A stretch of 64,000 bases of DNA, from the NCBI GenBank assembly GCA_006503475.1, contig RSEH01000163.1, positions 45,830 to 109,829 on the forward strand. Direction: 5' to 3'. Below are positions 54,652-64,000 of this stretch, one piece after another (the first letter of the stretch is position 1; every line of letters begins with the position of its first letter). Under the pieces are notes generated by a model. The model was not told where the DNA came from. It did no database searches and was given only the letters and a program-made list of their open reading frames with translations. The translations under genes were made by a program, and so were the position numbers. Source of the stretch: Stentor roeselii. Lineage: Eukaryota > Ciliophora > Heterotrichea > Heterotrichida > Stentoridae.

Positions 54652-55379
54652 ATATGTTTTTAGCTAATTTTAGCTTGTAATTTATTGAATTAAGTATTAC
54701 TTTGAGTTTATTTAGGTGTTTAATAAAGATTTCATTTGTATCGTTGACTATAAATATTTCTATTTTATATATTGATCAAGATTGGTTAGCCTTATCATCT
54801 TTCCTAATTCCTTTAACATAATCAAAAATTTCTTTATGTTTTTATATTAAATTTTCTAAGGAGATTCTAAGTTTCTCAATTTTCAAGTTGAATCATATAA
54901 ACTTCATTAGGAAAAATATAATCAAAGACTGTACTTCATTTGATAGAACTGTTAAACGGAGTTGTTTATAAATATGCAATAATAATTATAATTATACATA
55001 ATCATAAACTTAAAGAAAAGTTTTAAATGTAATAGTACTTGGAACTGAATAGGATAGATCAACGATTGAAGGAATTTAATAGTTCCTTCAGGGTATTTAA
55101 TTATTAAAAATCATTCATAAAGTACCTATAAAATTATTTTTTTTATTATAAGCAATATATTATATTTCAAGTCAACTAAGCAGATTCTGATATATATATT
55201 GGAAAATCTGTGATTGATTTAGAAAAATCCTGTGCTAATATATCAAGTTTGTGAATTAGAATCAAATATTTGATCTAAGACAAAGTTAGCTTCGTTAATG
55301 AAATTTTTTTAATGAATTAAACTAGAAGAAAATCAAAGTTAGGTTAGTTTCTTTGAAAAATATTAGAGCATGACTAAAA
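54652..55379. other. spacer between divergent class C gene and class D pseudogene
   Basis: About 730 bp, A+T-rich; no frame or motif beyond the GTCTAC already listed. Confidence 0.45.
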
Positions 55380-56010
55380 CAGATCAACTGGCGAAAGGTT
55401 GATGATATGAAGAGCAAGCATTAGGAAAAAGTTAATAAAACTTATTTTATTCTTGAGAAGAATTATTATAATAATATTCGATTTATTACAAGGAGAGATC
55501 GATTATCTTGAAAAAATGAACTTTCTATAGATGAACATCAGTAATATCAGCAATAAGATAACTGAATCCCCTGTAACAGAAGATAAAGTTTTGACATTCT
55601 GGAAAAGATTTGGGAGAAAAGTTTCTTTTTTAGATACTCCTAGATTTACAATAAACGAATTACCTATAAGACGATGAATTTATTTAATTGATCAAAGAAT
55701 CTCTTGAAATCGGTAAAAATCCTCTTGTAATATTTATTGAGAAAATCAATTCATATAGGCTATTTTTCTTGGTTTTTCCCTCTTTGAGGCTATTCAAATG
55801 TATTAATTAAAATTTTTCTCAGTCTTATAGAATTAGTGTGCTATTTATATACAAAGTTTTTAAAGATTAAGTCAACTTTCTGAAGGAAATTCAATTATAG
55901 GACAATCTTTTTTTAATAAATCTGTTTTTAGATGTTTATAGAATTATCAAAGACTGTAAAATTAGTCTAAGAATATATCAAGAACTGGATAAAAGCAAAA
56001 ACCTTTTTAA
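55380..56010 (+). pseudogene. heavily decayed class D GTPase
   Basis: Pieces in class D order but in shifting frames: EEQALGKS (P-loop) near 55410, LDTPRFTINE (from DTPGFTIDR) near 55637, LIDQRISEIGKNPLVIFIEK near 55685-55745, and a SYRLFF...SLRLF stretch. The P-loop variant ALGK is shared with the pseudogene at 34573, pointing to common descent of these two copies. Confidence 0.65.
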
Positions 56011-58500
56011 TATACAAAGATTTAGGAATATCATTAATTTAATTATTATTGCTATTTAAGTTAATCATTTACAAACTTAAGTAATAGAGTTCGGTGATTT
56101 ATTAAAATAATATGGTATTAATATAAGTTATTATATTATAATATAAAAAAAAATTTATTCACTCATATAATTTTGATCGAATTTCCTTGAAAGATATGGA
56201 TTTCTTTGTTCAATATTTTCTATTAGAAATAACTCTTTATTTTTAAGAGCCAATAGTAATAAATTATATCAATTCTTTTAATAATAAAACAGAACTTATA
56301 AATTTGTAACAAATATCTTCCAGGGCCAAATACCACGAAAAAATCTTCAATGAGGTATAAAAAGAGATTTGAAAAAGATTATTTTAATTAGAAATTCATC
56401 AAATCTGTACTTAAAATTAAAAAACCTCATTCAAATTAGAGAAGAGGTACTTAAATTATTGGAATTTTATTACAACATGAAATATAATTCAATCTATTTT
56501 TTATATTTCCTCAGATTTTTAGAATTCAAATTTTTGTATGGAAAGTGGTTAAAATTTTCATGCTATTTTTAAAATTCTGAATAATTTCATCGCAAAGGAA
56601 TAGGTTATTCTCATAATAAAGACTGATTAGAAATTAAAATATAATAATAATTTTACGGCTTAGAAATGTTTGCATTTTTTTAACAACTTTTTAGAAATTT
56701 GTGCAATCTAATTATCACTAATATGCATACTATCCTTTTATAAACTTTTGAAAAATTACAAAAATTAGCATAATTTAAACCCAAATTTTATTATATCTTA
56801 ATATGAAAAGTGAAAATCGCAAAACTGATAAGAAACTTTTTGAATTTTTAATAAGGGCAAATAAATTACCAAACAGAGTTAGAAATCTTAAAAGAATTAC
56901 TAAACCCTCATTTCAATTATTTAATACTCAAAATATTGTGCTTCATATAATGAATATATTTTTCCCTTTCAATTATAATAGATAAGTATTGATAAGACAA
57001 GTTTTTGAGCATTTTTTCTTGATTTCAAATATTTCTTCTTGTAAGTTCTTGAAAAATTAATCATTTTACATTCGCCCACTCTTCTCACAAGTAAAAGATC
57101 TTGACCCTCTTCTCTGAAATAATTAAATCCTGCATAATTTCTAAAGACAAGGATAAGATCTTAAACTAATCTCTCGAAAACACTATATATATTTTAATGA
57201 TTATCTTAGATTTTCTATTGAGAATGCAGAAATTAGCAAATATTACTTTTAAGTTCAGTAAGCTCATGTCGACAAACTTTGATTTAGAAGCTGAATTTTC
57301 TTGAAAGTACAAAAGAAGAAGATCCTTATGCATCATTTATTTTACAGGAGCTGATACTTGGAAGGACTGCTGTTAAGAAATGGTAATAAAGAAGTGAAGA
57401 GCCTTGAATCAACTTAAAAATTAGTGAAGATATAAAAATCAGAAAACTTGAAGGGTTTTTCTAATGAAAATTTTAGAGAGTAATTTATAAAGTCATTAAA
57501 TGAATCAGAACTCAGACTTTATATTTGGTGAGACTGGATCGATTTTCTTTAGGAGTAGGACTGAATTTTGCATAGAAAAGTTGCATGGGAAATTTTAGAT
57601 TCAATTATCTTATAATTCTTTTCAAAAGTCAGAGAATTACCCAGGTAAATCTGATGTTGACTGGAAAAGGATATGCTGAGATTGGTTAACTGAAGACATG
57701 AATGAAGCTGATAGTGGAATTTTATTGATTTTATAGAAGGGTTATTACTCTGAATATAGTAAGACAATTAGAACTATGGGTTTAATTGTGAAGTTTTATA
57801 TTGATCAAATTCAAGAAATTAAGAATTGTATTATTATATAATTGTAAAAGTTATAGTTCTAGTACCTCTTCTTTGATTTTAATTTTTTGGCTGATCGTTT
57901 ATTTATTTAAATAATTTAAAAGTTTACTTCTTTTAGCTCTAGTTATATAGATCTACCTAAATGAATTTTTTTATGTATGCTAGTATTAGTCTAAATTTCT
58001 AGAAGCCATACATTTTCCATCACAAGCAATACATCTAGTTTTTTACTTTCTTCTGTTGTCTCTTTAAAATTCCGTGTTTGAGTCTTATAATCTATTAAAA
58101 AATATTGCTAAAATATAACAAGATTTCCTTTAGTAAAATGACGATGGAAATAATGATACCAAGGAACAAAATAATTAAAATTCTATAATTTTCCTCATTG
58201 AGAAACTCATAGTGTTGGTTTAGGGCTTATGTATTCTAATAAATTGATAATATTTTAGATTTCAAGCCTTATGCGTTGAGCCTTATGCTATTTAGTTTAT
58301 GTCTTTCGATGATAGACTTATTTAACCAAAAATATTAGAAAGCCATATGATGTTTAAATACTAGCTAAAGCCTGATTAGTTTGTAAGACTGAGTTAAAGA
58401 AGCTAACTCTTCATTACTTAATCCATAATTCAATTTAATTTGAAGTATTTAAAAAACAAGAAGTAGCATAGAAAGTTAAGGCGATACAAAAATTATTTCT
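56011..58500. other. degraded or noncoding region
   Basis: 2.5 kb with short unsupported frames (for example 56803-56985). Some stretches near 57240-57790 look coding-like but are interrupted everywhere. No RNA gene recognised. Confidence 0.4.
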
Positions 58501-58625
58501 GAATCTATCTTTTTGATATATCATCTCCATTTTTAAGTTACAAATATTTGTATATAAGATAAGAGAGAATAAAAAAATACTTTCTGAATCTATCTGTAAG
58601 ATATATCACCTCCATTTTTAGGTTT
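58501..58625 (-). repeat. dispersed GTAGGTCAAT repeat, copy 6 (divergent)
   Basis: Two reverse units, GGAGATGATATATCAAAAAG near 58512-58531 and GGAGGTGATATATCTTACAG near 58594-58613, about 83 bp apart and each preceded by GAATCTATCT on the plus strand. Confidence 0.6.
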
Positions 58626-58881
58626 ACAAATTTATATATACAAGACAAGAGAGAATCGAAAATAATTTGGTAACGTGATGTGATAATTTGATACTATCAA
58701 AATAAAACATTTACAATTCATCGGATAGTTAATAAAGGCTTTAGATATATGATCCTTTCTTATCCTAATTATTAAGAGTTTTCTGTTATTTTTAAAAGAT
58801 CTTTCAAACCTTGTGATATTTTCTAAAATTAATTTGATTTAATAAGCATAAACACATTAAATTTTTGTTTGCTCAAGTAGA

Positions 58882-58887
58882 GTCTAT
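58882..58887 (+). promoter_or_regulatory. GTCTAY upstream motif
   Basis: GTCTAT 41 bp before the ATG at 58928, in the context GAGTCTATATTTTATG. Confidence 0.4.
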
Positions 58888-58927
58888 ATTTTATGTATAT
58901 AGAAATATGGTAAAATTCCATATATAA

Positions 58928-60079
58928 ATGTCAGCAAGAGCTATTCGTCCTAATGAACAATTAGAACCCTTTGATCATAGTTATTTATTTATAGGACCAA
59001 TTGGGAGTGGAAAAACTCAAACGATAAATACAATAATAAATGTGCTTCTAGGAAACAATTTCGATAATTGGATTCAAATAAATAAAACAAAAAACAATCA
59101 TGAAATAGATCCAAGATTTGATGATGGCCTAATCGAATCTTCAGTAAGATGTGGTGAGACAAGACATGCTCATTTTTATAAAGTAACTTCAAGTCTTATA
59201 CAAAATAAAACAATATTACTTGTTGATACTCCTGGTTTGGGAAGTTTAGATAGTATTAGCGAAGATGATCTAGTTATTAATATAATTTTTAATGCATCAA
59301 TACGTATAAGGGAATTAAGTGCAATAATTTATGTTGAAAAATCATCTACAAACCGTCTAAATGAAACTACTCGATATTGTCTTCAACGACTTAATTCAGT
59401 AGTTCCGAGAAATTTTGAAAGTCAAGTATTTATTTGCTTTAATTTTTATGCCGGTTGTATTAGTTTTGAAGATAAATGGTTTCCTTTTACTATTCAAGGA
59501 AAAATAAAAATTAATTATATTTCCAACATTGACAGACTTGAGAAAAAGAAAAGAATTGAAAACATTTTACCCGATATCACAAAATCTACTTTAAAGTTTC
59601 TAGGCAAAACTAGTTTATTAAATAAATATTCAACTCAACAATATGAGTCAGCTCAACAGACCTATAATAATATAATTCAAAATATAAACAATTATTCTAT
59701 AATACTGAAAAGTATTGAAAATTGCAAGAAAGTGCAAATAACAACAAATTCGAAAGAAAAAGGAGAAATAATTGATGAATTGTTTAGACACTTTCAAGAA
59801 AATAACATAAATTTAGTTGGTATTAATAAAAGTTTAAATATTGATACAAATTTATTAAAAAACAAACTCGAAGATATCTTATCAGAAACAATCTTAAAAT
59901 TCCACGATTATGAAAGGGTGCTATCTGCAATACTACCAAAATGGAAGTTATCTGATTACTTTAGTACTAGTATAAATTATATGCTGTACTTTATCAATAA
60001 TCATTATTATCATTCTAAGAATATTGAAGAAACTAGATCTGTTTTAGATTTTTATAGTCATATTCAATCAAAGTTATAA
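58928..60079 (+). CDS. class A GTPase lacking the Cys/His module
   Basis: 383 aa. MSARAIRPNEQLEPFD lead, G1 GPIGSGKT at 23-30, a GETRHAHFYK switch (others GKSQT), VDTPG, VEKSSTNR, NFYAG, and DKWFPF after it. Sister proteins carry a ~60-residue Cys/His module after the SIENCK-type helix; here the helix runs directly into the C-terminal helical tail (KWKLSDYF, matching KISDYV-type segments elsewhere). The module is cleanly absent and the frame is intact, so this is either an in-frame deletion or an ancestral form. Loss of zinc binding is certain if the module binds zinc. Stop TAA. Confidence 0.88.
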   Translation: MSARAIRPNEQLEPFDHSYLFIGPIGSGKTQTINTIINVLLGNNFDNWIQINKTKNNHEIDPRFDDGLIESSVRCGETRHAHFYKVTSSLIQNKTILLVDTPGLGSLDSISEDDLVINIIFNASIRIRELSAIIYVEKSSTNRLNETTRYCLQRLNSVVPRNFESQVFICFNFYAGCISFEDKWFPFTIQGKIKINYISNIDRLEKKKRIENILPDITKSTLKFLGKTSLLNKYSTQQYESAQQTYNNIIQNINNYSIILKSIENCKKVQITTNSKEKGEIIDELFRHFQENNINLVGINKSLNIDTNLLKNKLEDILSETILKFHDYERVLSAILPKWKLSDYFSTSINYMLYFINNHYYHSKNIEETRSVLDFYSHIQSKL

Positions 60080-63000
60080 AAAATAAATCTTAAGTAGGCT
60101 ATTTATATTAATGCATATTTTATAACTCATAAAAATGTGGATATTAGAGAAAATTTATTGATCAATAGATGATAATATATATAGCTAACATTAAAAAACT
60201 ATAAATTAATTTGATAAATTGTATCACTCTAAAATGGAATAGTTCAATTTCAATTAAACTTTAAAAAGCATTTAATATATATCAAAATTGTATCTTTTTC
60301 AATTTGCTTTATTATAATGAATATCAATATTTCTCAAAGAACCTAAATTATAAAGAATAATTCACTTCACTAGCTGAAATTAAATATATTGAAATTTTCA
60401 ATTTGATATGCTCTAATTATTTTAATTGAGTTAGATAATTTGTTTATTTCTACCAATCATCACTCCAATTCTAGGAAACTTCAGAGTATTACAACCATAC
60501 TAAAGACAATAATTTAATCACAATATTTACTAAAATTTATTTGAAATGATTCAAATCATGTTAATAATTAAAGTTCAATAAGCTTTTTAAATTTTTCTAT
60601 ACCGAATGAATGGAAGCATGATGGATTAAAACTCTGAAAATCACCAAAAAATATCATTCACGCTAAATAACTCTTTATTCCCTCGTAAACTACATTAATA
60701 AAAGCAAAAAGTCAATATTATTTCCTAAAGTTGCTACATCTAATAATATCGAACATTAAAACCTCATCTTGACACAGTTTCAGAAGACCAAACTATTAAA
60801 AAGCGTGAACCTGTTCTTTTCTCAGTGATTTTCTGACAAATATTTCACAGATACTTGAAAGTCAGGTAGTTTAAATTTTTTATTAAAAATCTTGATAGGA
60901 GTAATCAAAAAACCAAATTTTCTGTGCTGAAAATTGAGATGGTTGCATTTGACATAATTTTCTATGTAATTTGAATTAAGAATTTTAGAGACAATCCAAA
61001 ATCATAGCCTGATCTTAAGAGAAACTATTTTTACTCTCGGAAAGATTCCAAGAAAGTTTTAAAGCTTTTTATGGAGGACTAACCTATGAGATGCATATTA
61101 AGGAAGAAAACTAGGGTATTCCTCGTGCTAATTATGATTTTCTATGAAGCTGGGTAATGAAAATCGGCACTCATAAGAGTGAATAAGACATAAATTAAAG
61201 AGTATTCGTTCGTTATTTGATGTGCAAACTATTTAATTGAGTCAGTTGTTCAAGAATAAGGTACTCATTATCTTAGTTAGTTATAATTCAATTATTAGTG
61301 AAGAGTATCTCAAGTATTTTTCTCTGGAATTTTTTCCTTGAAGCAGTTTTCAAATTTTTGTTATAATGTTTTTATTCTTATATTCTTTAAGGAATTTACA
61401 GACCTGGCCTTTGAATCTCTTTTCCTAGAATAGGTAGTTAAATCTTGTTATCAAATAATAAACTACCATGCATATCAAGTAAACATTCAGCACAATCAAC
61501 ACAAAATTCCAAACCTTTTTAGTAATTTCTTCACCCTTTGTTCATTTAGTTCTCTTTCAAACTTAATTATTTTTAAATAACTTTCGCATTGACCTTAAGT
61601 GATTCTGATATTTAAGATCTCAAGATGCAGGATGTCTGAGTATTGCGGATGGTCAGGTTATTACTGCCCTTAATGTAAAGATTTCTCAAACAACAATCGA
61701 AAAGTCTTTTCGTGACTTCAATTCCAATGTGATCAGCTAAAATATAATAAAGATTTCATCACTTTGATTTTTAGAGTAAAGAACGATACTCGGCACTATA
61801 TAAAACTTTCAGTTTTCCACAAATTTTCCAAATCAATAAATCGCTTTTAGTCTCATATTCTTCTGAAGCTGAAGTCTTAACCAGCTTGATGAAAAATTTT
61901 GGAATGACTTGGAAAGTGAAAATATTTAGTTTTTGAAGCTGATTGAACAACATGATTTTTATTCTGCAAAATTTAAGTTTTTTGCAATTTTGGTTTCATT
62001 CAGGTGCAGTTTCTTAAACATCGAACCCATGTCTTTGAATTTTTAACTTTCATCTAAAATAGAGTCAAGCATTTATCATTAGATGAAATTACTCTACTTA
62101 CTCGATTATCAACAAGATTTACAAGAATTCGTTAGAAGGGTATTCAGAGAAACCCAAAAGCAATCCGTAAATTTCGACTAATAAATTTGATGAATATGAT
62201 AGTGAAAAAGAGAAAGTTTTCCACTGATCTTAAAAGCTTTATCTACCAAGTGAGAAATTCCAAGACGAAGCCGCTGTCGGACAAGGTCAAAGTGGTTAAA
62301 TGTGAGAAGAATTGAATTTTTATTGAACGAATTCATCACATTCGGCCAAATCTTCAGAAAAAGTGAATACTAAAGGCTTTTGCACTTATCTCTTAACTTT
62401 TAAGCCCTAGTCAAAGAGCCAGAAATACATAAACTGTCTTTATTACGACATACAAGATAAAAATTCATTATATGTTGACAAGACAAGAAATTCAAGAAGA
62501 CTTCGGCTTTTTTTTATATTTTTAAGAGTCTGGACTTGGCTTGAATCACGAAAGAGTTTGAGGTCTATACTGAAGGTTCACAAATTACTCTTAACTAACT
62601 ATTCGTAAATTAAAATATAAAACTCTTATATAATTATAGGATATTATAGAATCATTCAAGGAAACTCTCATTTTGTATCTTGTGGGACTTCAAAAAAACT
62701 TTAAGCAGACTGGATTATTTAAGATAAAGGGTAGAAAGATACAAACTTTAAGGGTGCCCTTCAGTTAAATGTTGTGTACTTTGGAATATCCAGTATAGGC
62801 ATATTTGAAACTATGACAATGAGTGAATATAAAAACAATTAGTGAGAATAGAGAAGAGGTGCTTTTCAAGATCTTATTAGTCAGTCATTAACTTCATCTA
62901 ATTATATATCTAAATTAACTATAATCTAGGAATTTTGTTTAAATAAGGATTAATTACAATATATTTGCTTTATTATCCTCGTGAAATAAGAGATTGATAT

Positions 63001-63587
63001 TTCTATCATAATTTTAGATTATTTATGATTATTATATCTGGATTATTACCTATGAGCAGTATTTTATTATGAGATTTTTGAAGTATTTTCTTAAATCAAT
63101 TCATAAAAGTAAAGTGATGCACATTAAATGTTAAATATAAGATCTAATACTGTATTTTCTTTCATCAAATAGTTTTAATTCAAATTTGCAATACTAATAC
63201 CAAGAATCTTAACAATTAAGTTTAAGAAACTTAGTGCAGCATCTCAAATTTAACTAGTACATTTTTATGAATATATACATAAACTATTGCTTGAGACAAT
63301 TTGAAAATTGAATTTAATCCGAATATAATATTCAAAATTACTTTAATCATGATTCCAAAGCACTTTGAATTATAAAAATATTCAAATTTTCAATTTGCTA
63401 AGATCAGTACTTATCTTTTAAAAAATTTCTTTATTGATGAAAAGCATGGATATCTTCTTTGACAGGAATCCTTATAATCGCTCAAAAGACTCATCAAATA
63501 ATATTTTTTCCACATAATTTTAAACCCTCCATATAAAAAGAAGATTGTCTACATTCAAATTTTCTAAAACTATTAATTTTATAAATG
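60080..63587. other. degraded or noncoding region
   Basis: 3.5 kb with no intact gene. 61-62.7 kb is slightly richer in G+C and has short coding-like pieces (for example LYYDIQDKNSLYVDKTRNSR near 62440) that I could not assign. No tRNA or repeat recognised. Confidence 0.4.
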
Positions 63588-63620
63588 CGATCTATCTTTT
63601 TTCTATTCGGTCTACAGATT
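63588..63620 (-). repeat. dispersed GTAGGTCAAT repeat, copy 7 (single unit)
   Basis: On the minus strand GTAGACCGAATAGAAAAAAG followed by ATAGATCGC. One unit only, 37 bp upstream of the partial gene at 63657. Confidence 0.5.
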
Positions 63621-63656
63621 TTGGTTATATGAATTAGGCTTAAATAATTTGGTAAA

Positions 63657-64000
63657 ATGGTATCTAGAATCCCACCTTTTATCGAATATTTTGAATCTAT
63701 TGGATTGAGCATAGATGTTTTGTGCGAATTAGACTGTGATGACTGGACTTCACTTCACAATCCTAAGAGTAATCCTTTAACTCAAAATCAAATAAATCTT
63801 ATTAAAAACAAAATTGAAGAACACAAAGCATCAGGTTCATTATCATATGATTATCCTCAGATTGCAAAAGAATTGTTTAATTATTGGGAAACAGATGAAG
63901 GAATATATATAGAAGACCTTGCAAAAATGAAAGACTGGAAAACCTTCAATGGTCTAAATGGAGCTCCTATATCAAACATTGAAAATCTTATAATAAAATC
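63657..64000 (+). CDS. partial gene with tandem SAM-like repeats (3' end outside window)
   Basis: ATG at 63657, open to the window end (114 codons). Residues ~5-55 (IPPFIEYFESIGLS, then IDVLCELDCDDWTSL and a closing helix QINLIKNKIEEHK) and ~75-114 (LFNYWETDEGIYIEDLAKMK, DWKTF, SNIENLIIK) show the same helix-loop-helix pattern, resembling SAM-type five-helix domains. This is fold-level inference. It is not related to the GTPases. A broken relative lies at 17765. GTCTAC lies 105 bp upstream. Confidence 0.75.
   Translation, partial: MVSRIPPFIEYFESIGLSIDVLCELDCDDWTSLHNPKSNPLTQNQINLIKNKIEEHKASGSLSYDYPQIAKELFNYWETDEGIYIEDLAKMKDWKTFNGLNGAPISNIENLIIK

Noticed and set aside
57549-57767. Minus-strand 72-codon frame (and 61771-61953, 63494-63712)
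   Set aside because: They are isolated, have no homology or upstream motif, and lie in degraded sequence where frames of this length are expected by chance.
1-64000. Reassigned stop codons (ciliate TAA/TAG = Gln or TGA = Trp)
   Set aside because: Intact genes end at TAA or TAG (two at TGA) where paralogues end, TGG is used for Trp, and no conserved Gln or Trp column maps to a stop.
1-64000. Bacterial or phage origin because genes are nearly intronless
   Set aside because: There is no Shine-Dalgarno pattern or operon packing, head-to-head genes are common, introns of 15 nt are supported, and the G-protein and Cys/His modules look eukaryotic.

Overview
The window is A+T-rich eukaryotic DNA (about three quarters A+T by eye). 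It is almost entirely one expanded, decaying family of P-loop GTPase-like proteins. Genes are long and nearly intronless, on both strands, with ATG starts and mostly TAA or TAG stops. TGG encodes Trp and no in-frame TGA is needed in intact genes, so the standard code fits. Two paralogous genes each need one 15-nt GT...TAG intron, at the same codon, to recover their N-termini. Introns this small with the standard code are, as I recall, typical of heterotrich ciliates such as Stentor; I infer such a host, but the intergenic spacers and pseudogenes are more abundant than I would expect in a compact macronuclear genome.

I use four architectures. Class A (about 450 aa): N-terminal G domain plus a Cys/His-rich C-terminal module. 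Class B (about 450 aa): G domain, different Cys/His module, basic tail. Class C (about 1,000 aa): alpha/beta N-terminal domain, CxxC-x4-H knuckle, coiled coil, G domain whose DTPG has become ExxG, second knuckle and a C-terminal domain; C-prime is a subtype with a damaged Walker A. Class D (about 300 aa): compact G domain, often starting MG plus cysteines. All share an F-T-[FY]-Y-x-G type motif after the G domain's later strand.

Layout: 0-10.5 kb holds a class C tail, A, B, A, C, D, D. 11.7-17.2 kb holds two convergent class C genes with the introns. 17.7-21.1 kb is pseudogenes and a dispersed repeat. 21.3-30.1 kb (C, C-prime, A, A2) and 40.7-49.7 kb (A2, A, C-prime, C) are mirror images: an old inverted segmental duplication, bracketed by the same dispersed repeat. 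Its 10-kb spacer holds decayed C and D copies, a possible 5S-like fragment, a 54-bp tandem repeat and one intact D gene. 52-56 kb repeats a C-short/D pair seen at 32.5-34.9 kb. 56-63.6 kb is mostly decayed sequence with one class A gene lacking its zinc module. A different gene (SAM-like repeats) runs off the right end, and a broken relative lies at 17.8 kb.

Nothing shows the substrate or pathway. The birth-and-death pattern, head-to-head A/C pairs and a shared GTCTAY motif upstream of many starts suggest a co-regulated, fast-evolving GTPase system, comparable in genomic style only to GIMAP/IAN or IRG clusters; a defence role is inference.
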